NCBI RefSeq assembly: GCF_028372415.1
Contig: NC_092878.1
Coordinates: forward strand, 24,061,403-24,125,402
DNA length: 64,000 bases
Direction: 5' to 3'
From: Notamacropus eugenii
Lineage: Eukaryota > Chordata > Mammalia > Diprotodontia > Macropodidae
Numbering within the stretch: position 1 is the stretch's first letter; every line of letters begins with the position of its first letter. Below, one piece after another: positions 1 to 10,970 of the stretch. A model generated the notes under the pieces. It did not search any database. It was given only the letters and a program-made list of their open reading frames with translations, and had not been told where the DNA came from. The translations under genes and the position numbers were made by a program.

Positions 1-185
1 ATGTTGTGTAATTGTGATGACCAAGCTTTGACCTGGAGATCAATTACCAAGATGTACCTCCTTCACTTAAGTGTGGAGGTGCGGGATTAGAGATGCGTAA
101 TACTACACTTACTTTCAGATGCAGTGAATAGGCTGGGTTGGTTTTGCTGAAATGCTCTTTTCTTTCCTTTTATATCTTTGTTACA
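1..185 (+). mobile_element. L1 LINE 3' UTR fragment
   Basis: The text 'gatgcagtgaataggctggg' followed by a T-rich run and 'ttgttacaag' resembles the 3' untranslated end of a marsupial L1. It is truncated at the window start and cut at its right side by a type B SINE. No ORF remains. The family call is from memory of marsupial L1 ends. Confidence 0.5.
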
Positions 186-189
186 AGAT

Positions 190-413
190 CTCACCTCAGA
201 CATTTGACGCTCACTAGCTGTGTGACCTTGGGCAAGTCACTTAACCCCAGTTGGGGTAACTGGATATCTGGTCACTGGATTCAGATGGCTCTGGATGGGA
301 AGTGAGGCTGGTGACCTGCACAGCCCTCCCTCACTCAAAACAAAGTCAAGTGCAAGTCATGTCATTGTTTCTCTGATGGCATAGTCTTCTTCGGCAACGA
401 AGGATGAACACAC
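190..413 (+). mobile_element. Type B CORE-SINE, 5' truncated
   Basis: The CORE-like box 'gtgtgaccttgggcaagtca' is followed by the type B body ('ggctggtgacctgcacagcc') and the tail 'gtcttcttcggcaacgaagg'. The tRNA-like head is missing. The copy at 922-1220 has the same body in the opposite orientation, so the two can pair as a distant inverted repeat. Confidence 0.8.
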
Positions 414-885
414 ACAAGGTAGGATTTACTGGATACAAAGAAGGAAGGAATTTGACATTCAGAAATAAATGTCAAATAGAAAAAATAAGGTATAAGCAAA
501 CTAAAAATTATTTTTTTTAAAGAAATAATGTGGGTCTCAACCTGGATAAGTAGCAATGGGAAAGAGAAAGAAGAAATGGGTGGGAAAGATATTGATGAAG
601 AATTAACAGGAAATGGTGACTGATGGAAGAAGGAAAGAAAAGGGGAAAATAAAAAATGACTCCAATCTAGGTGACATGAGGAATGTACCATTATTAAAAA
701 TGAGGAAGTGAAAAGAAACTGGTTTGGTATTGGAGGGGAGAAATGCAAGGGACAACATGAAAAGTTTAGTTTTAGATATGCTAAGTTTGAAGCTAGCATT
801 CAAATGAGAACATATAATGAGTAGTTAGAAATTTTGCATGCAGTACAAGAACAAAGTAAAAGCCTGGAAGAACACATTTACATTA
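414..885 (+). repeat. AT/purine-rich stretch, probably a diverged long repeat
   Basis: No gene is seen. The part at about 680-790 aligns by eye with the body of the long repeat at 49620-49740 (spaced matches such as 'gaggaagtg', 'ttagttttagatatgctaag'). It is very diverged. A 145-codon minus-strand frame across this stretch (362-799) is low complexity and runs into the SINE tail, so it is not called. Confidence 0.35.
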
Positions 886-1380
886 TCTTCTTAAATTTGG
901 GTAGTACCTTAGAAGTCATCTGTGTGTGTGTTCATCCTTTATTGCCGAAGAAGACTCTGCCATCAGAGAAATGATGACATGACTTGCACTTGACTTCGTT
1001 TTGAGTGAAGGAGGGCTGTGCAGGTCACCAGCCTCACTTCTCGTCCAGAGCCATCTGAATCCAGTGACCAGATATTCCTCAGGATGACTGGAGATGACCC
1101 AGGATGAGGCAATTGGGATTAAGTGACTTGCCCAAGGTCACACAGCTAGTGAGTGTCAAGTGTCTGAGGTGAGAGTTGAACTCAGGTCCTCCTGACTCGT
1201 GCTCTATCCACTGCACCATCTAGAAGTCATCTAGTTAAACTATAAATTTGTAAGATGAAGACATCAAAGCTGAAGAAACATTACATGATTGATGAAAGGC
1301 CACGTATCTTGTTAGCTGCAAATTAACAAATAGGATTTAAGTATACCAACTGCTACTCCAGCTTTTTCAACTATACAAGA
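886..1380 (-). mobile_element. MIR-type SINE interrupted by a type B SINE
   Basis: The left piece ('ccttagaagtcatct', to 921) and the right piece (from 1233, 'agttaaactataaatttg') join into the CR1-like tail and core of a MIR-type element in reverse orientation. The type B SINE at 922-1220 splits it, so the MIR copy is older. Confidence 0.6.
922..1220 (-). mobile_element. Type B CORE-SINE, near full length, with target duplication
   Basis: The element reads tail to head on the plus strand, from the reversed tail 'attgccgaagaagactctgcc' region to the tRNA-like head 'gtgctctatccactgcacca'. It is flanked by the 12-bp direct repeat 'tagaagtcatct' at 910-921 and 1221-1232, as expected of L1-type target-primed reverse transcription. 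Confidence 0.85.
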
Positions 1381-2094
1381 CAGAGAGCACTAAGGAGTGA
1401 TAGCTGAAGCCACTTTAAGTGGGCATGATCACCATGGAAAACAATATAAAGTTATCATGAAGTCACAGCCTTAAGGATTATCCACACTTAACTCTTTTGT
1501 TAATATAGAGAAGTATCAAGTGAGGAAATTTTCTTGACAAAACCAAGTTGGTCCTGTCTCTGAAACTTGCTTAAGGCACTGACAGAGTCAGTGATTTCTG
1601 CCTATACATCCATGTGTGGATTTGAACTTAGGTCTTTATGACTTCAGGCTCTCTAGCCACTGGGCTATATTGTTTCCCATAACTATCCATTAGTATAGAA
1701 AACAAAGCTAAAGGGCCCAGACTCTTTTTGGAAAGGAACATAGAGTCAGCATTTCATCTTTGTGGGTTTCTGCAATTTTCTTTGGTTCTTCTCTCTTCAA
1801 TACTGTGGATGTTTGGTAAGATTCGACTCTTCAGCTTATTTGTCTTGATCATTATTAATTTTATAGTTTCTTTTAAAAAGAACATATCTTATGAACTTTT
1901 TTTTTCTAATTTTTTAAAAAAGCTATTGAACCCAAATGAAGCCAGGATATTACCATATTTTGTGAACTACTTTTGTCTTCATTGTAAATAAATTTAATTT
2001 TCATGCTTTGAATGCATTTTGAATTTAGAGTAAATAACAGAAATATTGTTTTAAAAATGACTGAGCAAATAAGTCATTTTGACTTTTATAAATA
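1381..2094. other. Unassigned stretch with a SINE head remnant
   Basis: At about 1600-1680 the text 'tggatttgaacttaggtctt' followed by 'gctctctagccactgggcta' is the reversed tRNA-like head of a decayed CORE-SINE. The rest is AT-rich with no recognised gene or repeat. Confidence 0.5.
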
Positions 2095-2412
2095 CTCACA
2101 TTAACTGTAAAGGACATATGAAGAAAGATGCTATTTGCATTCAGAGAGAGAATTGACAAATAGAAGCATGTATAAAATAATTTTGCATATATATATACAT
2201 ATGTATTTATCTATAAACCTATTTGTGTCCAATGCTAGCCATCTCTAAGGCAGGGAAGGGGAAGATAAAAAAGAAATTTACATGATAACTTCATTACATA
2301 TTTAAAAGGAAGAGCAAGTTGTACATAATATATTTGAAGTTTCATGTGCAATCTTCTTTTTTTAAAATGTTATGGAAATGCTTGTTTTATTCCATAAATT
2401 TAAAAAATATCA
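2095..2412 (+). mobile_element. L1 LINE 3' end
   Basis: The segment 'gatgctatttgcattcagag', the ATATAT-rich run, 'ggtagccatctct'-like text ('gctagccatctctaaggc') and the end 'tatggaaatgcttgttttat' match the usual layout of a marsupial L1 3' UTR. It is a 5'-truncated remnant. Confidence 0.5.
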
Positions 2413-3444
2413 CAGAAAGGGCAATGGAGAAGAGCGTGATGTATGAATTAACAGAGTACAACATAAAATAAGTGAAAAGCTCTGAAGAAAAATAGGAATA
2501 GGGGGCAGAGATGTCTGTCAAGGAACTGTATGTTAGGTATAGAATGGGCTGTTCACAAGCTGATGTTGAGAGATGACAGGGGAGCAGTCAGAGCTTTCCC
2601 TTGTGGCTTTTGTGATTTCAGGAACATGTGAGGAAGATCTCTTATATGTTGGGCAAACTTGTTGTGGTGAACATATGGGACAACATGGTCAAGAGTCTCA
2701 TAGGAAGGGCAGGCATGGACGGCTTGTGATCTGTGTTTAGAGGGAACTTCCCATTCGATAAAATCATAGATCCATTTGGGTAGTGGGTAAGTTTATTTTA
2801 TTGATGTCTATTGTTTTTATATCATAGGCACTGCCAGATGTTAATCTCTTCCTCCTCCATCTCTATTTCAAAAGGGAAGTGTAGCTTTTTCATCTCTTCT
2901 CTGAAACTAAGCTTGATCATTAAAATTATTCAATGTTTGGATTCATTTTCATTTTCTTTTCGTTAGCATTATTGTCATCATTGTGTATGTTGTTCTCCTG
3001 GCTGAACCAAGGTTTCGTGTGGTTCAAAGATCTGCTAAAAGTCAGTCATTCCATTTGTAGCTTCAAATTACCCTCATGCCAGTTACATGAGCTATCACAA
3101 CACGCCTCTTCTCTCCAATTTTCTTTTAAATTTGGCTTTACTGTCACTTGTGTGGGGATCATAAAATCTGAAGGCAGAGAATATCAGAGGGTGGCACATG
3201 TAATTGCTGTTAATCATCAATTGTTCACTTTTTGAAGGAAGGGATTTTTTTTTCTTTTTTATTCTCTAGGAAAGCTTTCTTACTGGGAGGAAGCCTGGTT
3301 CCTAATTAAAGATGTGATTTCCATGGTTTCCCTGCTGGTGAGCCTTCATTCTACTGCTGAACAGCCTAGATTTGACTTCAAAGTGGGTGGAGATCTTGAC
3401 TCTGACAAATCATTAGGAGAAAATGCTTTTTATTCATGATTTAG
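2413..3444. other. Unassigned, no gene seen
   Basis: Short open frames occur here (for example 2933-3235 plus), but they lack recognisable domains, codon bias or splice-site context. No family assignment can be supported. Confidence 0.4.
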
Positions 3445-3445
3445 A

Positions 3446-3672
3446 TGAGAGAGAGGAGAGAAACAGAGACAGAGGTAGAGAAAAAAGAGACAGAGAGAGA
3501 GAGACAGAGAGAGAGAAAGACAGACAGACAGAGAGACAGAAAAGAGAGACAGAGAGACAGACACATAGAGAGAGGGAGAGAAAGAGGGAGAGAGAGAGAG
3601 ACATACATGCACACAGAGAGACAAAGGAACAGAGAGAAAGACAGAATGAGACAGAGACAAAGAGAAAGGAGA
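3446..3672 (+). repeat. (GAGACA)/(GAGA) purine-rich low-complexity tract
   Basis: About 225 bp of almost pure A/G with interspersed C forms imperfect 'gagacagagaga' units. It is open in several frames on both strands only because the unit lacks stop codons. Such homopurine tracts can adopt triplex (H-DNA) structure; that is family knowledge, not shown here. Confidence 0.9.
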
Positions 3673-4009
3673 GTTATTTAAACAGTAACGTATACACATT
3701 TCTTAACCTTGAAGAAATTGTATCTTTTTTGCTTCTTACAAAGAAATACAAACAATTCTACTATGGTCCCTAAGGTGGGGGAAAATGCTATAAGATACTA
3801 AAAATATTGAGAATTCTCCCTATATCATGGTTATGAGATCTTTTGGGAGATTTGAATAACTTTCTCTACTAGCAGTTATGGAATGCAGAGGAACCCCATT
3901 CCATGATATTGGAAGCTGGGTGATTTAGTGTGATGAACACTGAGTTGAGAGAGCAAGGAGACATAAGGGGGATGGAATAAGATTCTGTTCCTGGGTTGCT
4001 AGGAATCCA

Positions 4010-4246
4010 TTATGTGACATCCTTTAAGACTCAGCTGAGATCCCATCTTGTGGAGCAAACCTTTTAAGTAGCCCTGGCTCTTTCCCCTTTGAGACTGCCC
4101 TGTTGATATCTTGTACATACCCAGTTATTTAGTTCTATGTTGTGTCCCCTATGTGAACTCCTATGGGGGGACACGTTTTCTTTTTTTCTGTTCCTACCAT
4201 TTAGCAAGAGTGTTTGGCTCTCAGTAAATGGCTAATATAAATGCTT
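4010..4246 (+). mobile_element. L2 LINE 3' end
   Basis: The segment runs from an L2 ORF2 C-terminal-like stretch ('aagactcagctgagatccca') through the 3' UTR to 'aaatggctaatataaatgct', the usual L2 terminus. Confidence 0.65.
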
Positions 4247-4247
4247 G

Positions 4248-4335
4248 TTGGTTTGATTTGCTTTGATTCTGGAAATCCCTTTCCTCATCTGTAAAATGAG
4301 GAATTGGACTAAATTATCTCTGAGACTGACAGGGT
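4248..4335 (+). mobile_element. MIR-type SINE 3' fragment
   Basis: The text 'tcctcatctgtaaaatgagg' followed by 'attggactaaattatctctg' is the 3' half of a MIR-type CORE-SINE. Confidence 0.65.
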
Positions 4336-4449
4336 CCATAGAGGTTTGCCCTAAGGCAGAACATTTAGAGTGCCATCCCAGGGGCTCGCTTTCTTCCCTG
4401 TTCACTTGGACTTGAGCAGGGTGGCAGCTTCGTGCTAGAGCACAATATA

Positions 4450-4620
4450 TCCACTTCTTGTTCTCCTTCTCTCCTCCTTCTCTTCTTACCCCACTTTTTC
4501 CCTTTTCTACTCCTTCTCCTTCTTCATTCTTCTCTGTCATCCTTCTCTTCCTTTTCCTCCTGTTCTTTCTTTTCCTTCTTCTTTCTCCTTTTTCCTTCCT
4601 CTTCCTTCCTTCTTCCAAAC
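4450..4620. repeat. TTCTCC pyrimidine-rich tract
   Basis: About 170 bp are nearly all C/T on the plus strand, in imperfect TTCTCC/TTCC units. Frames open on both strands here are low complexity. Confidence 0.85.
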
Positions 4621-4631
4621 TCTAGGTCTGG

Positions 4632-4728
4632 TTGTTGCTGTTGTGTTTGTCCTTGGTTTTGGAAAAGAACCATGACATCAGAGAAATGATGATGTGACTT
4701 GACTTTGTTTTGAGTGAGGGAGGTCTTT
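4632..4728 (-). mobile_element. Type B CORE-SINE 3' fragment
   Basis: The reversed type B tail starts at 'ttgttgctgttgtgtttgtc' and continues through 'gacatcagagaaatgatgat' to 'gttttgagtgagggagg', where it stops abruptly. Confidence 0.75.
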
Positions 4729-7529
4729 TTAATCCAAGACAAAGGCATTCTATTAAGTGCAATAGCAAGATAAATGAAAGAGAATCTCTACCCATTCTTG
4801 TGGTGATTTTCAGTGATGATGGGAGAAGAGGGGCTCAAATGACTCCTATTCTGAAGACTGGGGTACAACTCCAGCATCCCTCTGTAGCTGCTATTTTCTG
4901 ATTGGAGGAAGAACTGCTGATGTCATCTGCTGAACATCTCCCTTTGCCGTGCAGCTTGCTGCCAGTGCTCCAGCCTCTAGTACCACCTGCTGATTCTTTG
5001 CTGAGGTACTGCTACTGAGTTGCCTCACTCTGTAGGGAGTTTTGACATCTTCCTAGAGTCTAGCCCATAGCCTCGGGCTATGTTTCAGTTATTTTTGTTA
5101 GATTCATGGCCAAAAGAAGCTAGAGTAAAAGTGCCTCAGGTCAATCAGTCTTTAGAACTCTTTGCTTTCCCCTTTAGTACCTATTCCTCAAAGGTTTGAC
5201 TGAATAAATTCCTTACAATTCCCATCATGCCCTTGGCAGTGAATATGATGGCTATGCACATTAACCTGTAGGGATATTTAGGAATACTCTAGGGGGCACT
5301 TTCACTGATAGATTGGGAGTCCTAGATAAGAATGACTTTACTCCTACAACTCATTCTTAAGGATATTAAAAATGATTTTGGTGTGAGGAGGGAGAGTAGG
5401 TACAAATGTACAGAAACCTAACAATGAAGCATGTGAGTAGGGGAGCAACTAACAACTCTGGATCGCAGGTCTTGATGCTTCTGGTTTCTTTAGGGAACTT
5501 CTCTATACCGCATGTAACCTGTGAGTATGACCACTGTCCCTCTTTGGAATTCTCAGACCACTAAAGTTATGTCAACTTCTATTAGCAAATGGTCTTTTTT
5601 TTTTTTTTAGAATAGTCTTTTCACATGTATTGCCCAGATATATTTAAAATGTCGAGTCATTTAATATAGTGATAACTTTAATACATCTATAAACAGAATA
5701 TTACTAAAAAAGATTGAAGTTGACATATATAATACTATGCTAATGGATGTATGAAATTACTACAGTTTAATACATCTTAACATAATCAGGTATGACTGTA
5801 CTAAACATACATAAATCTCAATTTAATGCATATGAAAGAGGCAATTTCAAATCACACAAGCAAACAGTTTTCAACATGAGATCTGTAAGTCTTCCCAGTT
5901 CTGTCCTCTTGGCTGGATTCTGAGGTAGTATTATACTCTCTCAGTGAAAAAGATTTCCCTTAAGCCTGGGATCAGCAAAGTTATTCAGTCTAATCTCTGA
6001 CTTTGACGTGTTTCTCTCTTTCAAGCCATTGAGAGCAAGTAAAAAATAACACATGCAACCTTCTGAGGTCTTTCTCTGTAAAGCTGTAGATGGCACCAGA
6101 GTCTAAGATAGCCCTTTCCTAGTTGACTTTTACTACATCAGAGGATTTGGTTTACTCCAATCTGTTCACAGTATCAGAGTTTTTCTCCAAATAGATCCAT
6201 TCCCCTCATTCATTGCAGAGCTTATCTATCCCCAGGCACCTTGTTTCAGACAAAAGCAGCTTCGATTGTCTTTTGCTTCTGTTTCTATTTTTTCCCTCAA
6301 GCTTTATTTCCTTCTATCTTCTGATGAATGCATGTCACTTCTAATATTGGTCTCCACTGTCTAATTCCTCTATCTTTCACACCTCTCCCTCAACTCTGGG
6401 CTTCTTCCTTTGTAGTGACCCACCTCTATGGTGGGTTGAGAAGTCAGAAATCCACATTTTTGTCAGATATGGCACAAATAGTCGATGTACTATTGTCTCA
6501 TAGTCCCCCCAAATTTCTTAGATTCAGCATTTTCTAGTTACAAGCTTCATAAAAACAGAGGTAAAAGTAGCTGTTGGAAAACAACGCACCATAGTCATTT
6601 CTACCTTCTACCTACCTACCTTTCTACCTTCAGTACTTTGTCTTTGAGGGGGCCTGCTTTCAACTTAATTGTCTCAGAACTGTGTTTCTCTTCGAAATTT
6701 CTTCCTCTGTGCTTTTCCCACATGAATGCCCTTTTTCTGACCTTTCTAGTAAATGAAATGTCTATACATTGAAGGGAAACCCTTACATATAGGACATTTG
6801 TATCTACCTCTTAAATTAAAATTTGTAAGTGAATCTTCATTCACAAGTAACACCAACATACTCAGTAAATTCATTTTCTAGCCCGTACTTCCCAGTACCC
6901 TAAATCAATTTTCTACCCCCTCCCTGCCTCTTCCCACCTCCATGGCAGGTAGATCACAGGTCTAGTGTTTAGACTAGATCACAGATCTAGTCTAGGTCAA
7001 GAAGTTCAGTTGTTCCTAATTGTTTCCAGCTGTCAAGGAGTTTGGGTCTTTTATTCCTCAAATCTTTGTTATTGGATCAGTTTCCAATTGATATGACTTA
7101 GTAACTTGAGGCAATTTCTCATAGCAGGGAGTGACCCTTGCTAACAATTGATCCAGTCTTTTCCTTGGATCTACAATGACCACAAGGGTCCCACTCATCT
7201 CTGTATCTGCGCATGACCTTCATCATTGTGGAACTTTGGCCTGTACCTGCATATGCCCAAGTGGTAGAGCCTGATAGTAATAAATCTAGTGTCCATAATG
7301 TCCAAGAGACCCTCTAGGACTTTGGCATCATCAGGTCTCTTTCTTTCACTTTCAGAGCTCCCCATTGTGTCCCACCCCTGATACCACTGCCTTTTGATCT
7401 GTTTCTTCTTCAAGGATAATGAATGTCAGATGCAAACCAGGAAGAAAGATGAAGCTCATGCAGGGTCTCAAGGTAGATACTTGCCCATTACACTCATCTT
7501 TATATATTTTTTTCTTGCTTCCTTGTTAT
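4729..7529. other. 2.8-kb unassigned stretch
   Basis: No gene or confident repeat was recognised. Within it, 6960-7010 contains a short local duplication around 'agatcacaggtctag', and 6599-6640 has a CTAC-rich patch. An AATAAA at about 5203 suggested a retroviral LTR, but no ends could be defined. A 72-codon minus frame at 7195-7413 is the only non-low-complexity frame and is discussed in the findings. Confidence 0.4.
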
Positions 7530-7531
7530 AG

Positions 7532-7710
7532 AGTCATAAGATCATAGATTAGAGCTAGAAAGGGCCATTTAGTCCAACCTCATTTTATAGCTGAGGAAAC
7601 TGAGACCCAGGAAGAACTAGTTTGCCTAAGCATGAATAGCTTATAAATAAGTAATGAAGCAGGATTTGAACCCAGATCTAACACTTTACCTGCTGTACCA
7701 TTGCCACTCT
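7532..7710 (-). mobile_element. MIR-type SINE
   Basis: The reversed element carries a CR1-like tail ('agatcatagattagagctag'), core ('agctgaggaaactgagaccc') and tRNA-like head ('caggatttgaacccagatct'). Confidence 0.8.
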
Positions 7711-7789
7711 TGTGGTAGAGAGGCAGTATTCCCAGTAGCAAGATACTTAGATAAAGAATATGAATGAAAATAGTAAGTTAATTTTCTTG

Positions 7790-7936
7790 AAAAATTCCTA
7801 ATTGTTTTCTAGAATGGTTGAGCCAATTTATGACTCTGCCAGCAGTGAATTAGCAGGTTTATCATCCCTTAGCCTCTCCAGAAATGGTTTCCCATCTTTT
7901 AGTTTTAACCTTGCTATCCTCATGGGAAAGGATGGT
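7790..7936 (-). mobile_element. L1 LINE 3' fragment
   Basis: The text 'ttttctagaatggttgagcc' and 'agcagtgaattagcaggttt' are the reverse complement of the L1 segment upstream of the 3' UTR. It abuts the type A SINE on its right. Confidence 0.6.
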
Positions 7937-7937
7937 G

Positions 7938-8183
7938 TGTTGTTGTTCAGTTATATCTGAGTCTTCGTGATCTTATTTGGAATTTTCTTGGCAAAGATAC
8001 TGAAGTGGCTTGCCAATTTCTTCTCCAGCTCATTTTACTAAGCAAATGGAGGCAAACAAGGTGAAGTGGCTTGCCCAGGGTCACACAGCTGGTAAGTGTC
8101 TGAGGCTGGAGTTGTACTCATGAAGATGAGTTTTCCTGATTCCAAGTCCAGTGCTCTAGCCACTGTGCCACCTTGGTGCTCCA
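7938..8183 (-). mobile_element. Type A CORE-SINE
   Basis: A near full-length copy runs from the reversed BovB-like tail ('ttgttgttcagttatatctg') through 'tcacacagctggtaagtgtc' to the tRNA-like head ('cactgtgccaccttggtgct'). Confidence 0.85.
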
Positions 8184-8224
8184 TTCCCTAATTTTATAAT
8201 AGAGTACCTGAATAGGCCTTAGCC

Positions 8225-8445
8225 TAAGGAAGCCAAGGTCTCCCATTGCATCCTGGGTCATCTCCAGTCATTCTGATGAATATCTGGTCACTGGATCCAG
8301 ATGGCTCAGGAGGAGAAAGTGAGGCTAGTGACCTTGCACAGCCCTCCCTCATTCAAAACAAAGTCCAGTGCAAGTCATGTCATCATTTCTCTGATGTCAT
8401 GGTCTTCTTCCAAAACAAAGGACATACATAACACAACAACAATAG
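8225..8445 (+). mobile_element. Type B CORE-SINE, 5' truncated
   Basis: The body 'gggtcatctccagtcattct' is followed by 'gtgaccttgcacagccctcc', the tail 'tcatggtcttcttccaaaac' and a short 'acaacaacaa' run. Confidence 0.8.
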
Positions 8446-8590
8446 TAGAGGAAACTGATGAACATAGAAACAAGGTAAATTGCCTAAGGTCACAGATGCA
8501 AAAAGTGTTAGTGCTGGGATTTGAACTCGTTTTACTTCAAATCCAGGACTCTTTCTCCAGTAACCCAGTGTCTTCTCCAGCATCATACCA
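8446..8590 (-). mobile_element. MIR-type SINE fragment
   Basis: The reversed core and head include 'ttgcctaaggtcacagatgc' and 'tgggatttgaactcgtttta'. Confidence 0.65.
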
Positions 8591-9925
8591 AATTTTCATA
8601 CTCTGATAACAAATCAATTCCCTGGTGATCTTTCACAAAGCAACATTCCTATCCTTTCATCTCAAAAATGCCATTTAAGTAAAAAGAGATGTAAGTATCT
8701 TAGTGCCTTGCAGTGATTTGTATGCATTGAACTAGATTTTGACTTTCCTGGACAAGAGAAACTGAAGCAATAGTTAGACCACACTTATCCAGCAGATGGC
8801 TCTGTGGACTGTCTTTTCCCAGCCTTCCAGCATCACCAGTATTTTCCAAAAACAGGCAGGGAAACATTTAGGTGCTTTTCTAGATGAGGCTCATACACAC
8901 TGGCTAAATTTGCAGGAAAAATAAAAAGTTTAAAAAGGGAATTGAATTTTTAATCAGGGATAAGAAAAATTCACGTCATAGTACCAGAATTCCAAACTGA
9001 CCTTGCACTTAGGGCTGGGAATTGGAGGAGAGTGGAGGCTCTGAGTATGTTTACTCACAACTTCCTGTTTATAAGAAAAAGAGGTCAGAGAAGGCTTTTG
9101 AGGAAGCTGAAAAACAGTCCAAGGCTCCCTGCTGCCCCAAGAGAAGCAGGCCATGGTAATTAAAATGCAAACAGATTAGGAAAATACAGATTGCTTTCTG
9201 TATTATGTATTTGGATTTGTATATACAGCATCTGGATTTTAGCAAGAGAATTCAGTACAAAATATGCCCACTGTTTACATAAAAAATAGCTGAAGGTAGC
9301 AAGATTTGATGCCAAGGACCATCCCAGTTTGCTAGTTCAATTTGTAACTGGTGATGCCTGTTTTCTTCAAGTCTGCTGAGATGATGCTGAATGACTGTTG
9401 GGTCTGGTTCTTATTTATCTATCAGCTCTTCTGGTTGTAAACACACTAAGAATGAGGCCTAGTAGGGTAGGTTTTCTTTACATATTTCTATGAAAATAAC
9501 TTGATGATGACCTTGAAAATTTTCCACTAGGGCTTTATTTCTAGAGTCTGTTTCTGTCTATTTTTTTTGTCTGGACCACTTAGGGTCAGTAGGTTAGTAT
9601 ATGATGTTGACAAGGTTACAGATAAAGGTTTGATCCACCTAGAGGTCAGTCAGCTCTGCAAGAATTCTCTGTGACTCCAACCTGATCAACAGTCTCACAA
9701 ACATTTCTCATTGGTCATGAAAGGAAGAGAATGTGTGAATTGCTCCGTGGTTGTAGGTGGTAATTAAGGAATATTTGTTGTTGATATTCTCTCCTTTTCT
9801 TTAGGTATCTGCCTCTTGGTCTCTCTTGGCTTTTTCAGAGGGGAGAAAGGAAGACCTAGATCTATTTAGGGAACTGCCAATGAGGAAACACCTTCTTTGA
9901 CACAAATAAACAGCTCACAGAGAAT
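8591..9925. other. Unassigned, no gene seen
   Basis: Moderately AT-rich sequence without recognisable coding, RNA-gene or repeat signatures. Confidence 0.4.
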
Positions 9926-9929
9926 TTTC

Positions 9930-10045
9930 TGTGGTACAGTGAGTAAATGACCTGCCCATGGTCACACAGCTGGTATGTGTTGGAGAAAGACCTTGACCGG
10001 AGGTCTTCCTGATTCTAAGGCATTTTCCATTACACCAAACTTAAA
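9930..10045 (-). mobile_element. MIR-type SINE fragment
   Basis: The text 'catggtcacacagctggtat' followed by 'gaggtcttcctgattctaag' is the reversed core and tRNA-like head. Confidence 0.65.
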
Positions 10046-10379
10046 GTACAGATCCTGTTGATGGTAGACCAGTATCATTTTTATATGCGATGGGCTGCAA
10101 ATTTTCAAATGTCCAAAGTCTGATTCAAGAGGGAAAAGATCTTTGAAGTGACAGAAATTTAGATTAGGATGAAAAGAATTGAGTAAAAATACAAATTAGG
10201 ACCCCTTGAAGGTAGGGGTTGAGTTTGCTTAGTAAGGCTGGGGAGTGCTGAACACAGGATAACCAGGAGCCAGTTTCATCTGTGAAAATACCCATCATGG
10301 GTCACCTATTAGACTACTTGACCTTTGATGTCCATTGTAGTTGTAAATCTATGACCCTTTTAATTAAACAATATTTTAG

Positions 10380-10800
10380 GTTAGAAAGGACCTCAGAGAT
10401 GATCTATTTTTCAACTTCTGATTTTGATGAGGGCCAGTAGGGGCATAGAGTACTGAGCCTGGGGTCAAGAAGACTTGAGTTGAAATGTGACTTCAGATAC
10501 TTCCTAGCTGTGTGACCCTGGGCAAGTCACTTAAGTTTGTTTGCTCCAGTTTCCTCATATGTAAAATGAGCTGGAGAAGGAAATGGCAAACCACTCTAGT
10601 ATCTCTACCAAGAAAACCTCAAATGGGGACATGAAGAGTCAGACATGACTGAAAGGAAATGATTATAACAACAACAGATTTTGATGGTGGGAAAACTGAA
10701 AGGCCAGAGATGGTAAGTGATTTTCTCGGACATTCGCTAGTAAATAGCGAATAGTAGAACCAGCATTTAAACTCAGATCTTCTGATTTCCAAGTTATATT
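10380..10800 (-). mobile_element. MIR-type SINE interrupted by a type A SINE
   Basis: The left piece 'aaaggacctcagagatgatc' (to 10429) and the right piece from 10687 ('tgggaaaactgaaaggccag') form one reversed MIR-type element split by the SINE at 10430-10676. Confidence 0.75.
10430..10676 (+). mobile_element. Type A CORE-SINE with 10-bp target duplication
   Basis: A full-length copy has a tRNA-like head ('gagtactgagcctggggtca'), the CORE box 'gtgtgaccctgggcaagtca' and the BovB-like tail 'gaagagtcagacatgactga', ending in an 'aacaacaac'-type run. It is flanked by 'gattttgatg' at 10420-10429 and 10677-10686. Confidence 0.88.
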
Positions 10801-10874
10801 ATTCACATAGTATGATGGAACCTGCTACCTGTCATTGAGAAAAACAGAAGTGTCATTTTGTGCGATTTTTAGCC

Positions 10875-10970
10875 TGAATTTCTCTGGGTCTCAGTTTTCT
10901 CATCTGTAAAATGAGGAGACTGAACTAAGAAACCTCTAGGCTCCAATCTACGTTCTGATCCTATGAGAAA
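10875..10970 (+). mobile_element. MIR-type SINE 3' fragment
   Basis: 'gtctcagttttctcatctgt' is followed by 'aaatgaggagactgaactaa' and 'gttctgatcctatgag', the 3' half of the element. Confidence 0.7.

Noticed and set aside
362-799. 145-codon minus-strand frame
   Set aside because: Pyrimidine-derived Ser/Phe/Leu bias, ends within a SINE tail, no recognisable motif.
3423-3773. 116-codon Arg/Glu-rich frame and its complement
   Set aside because: It is the GAGA/GAGACA low-complexity tract read in frame.
4729-5225. Possible retroviral LTR with AATAAA near 5203
   Set aside because: No defined ends, no flanking duplication and no second copy in the window.
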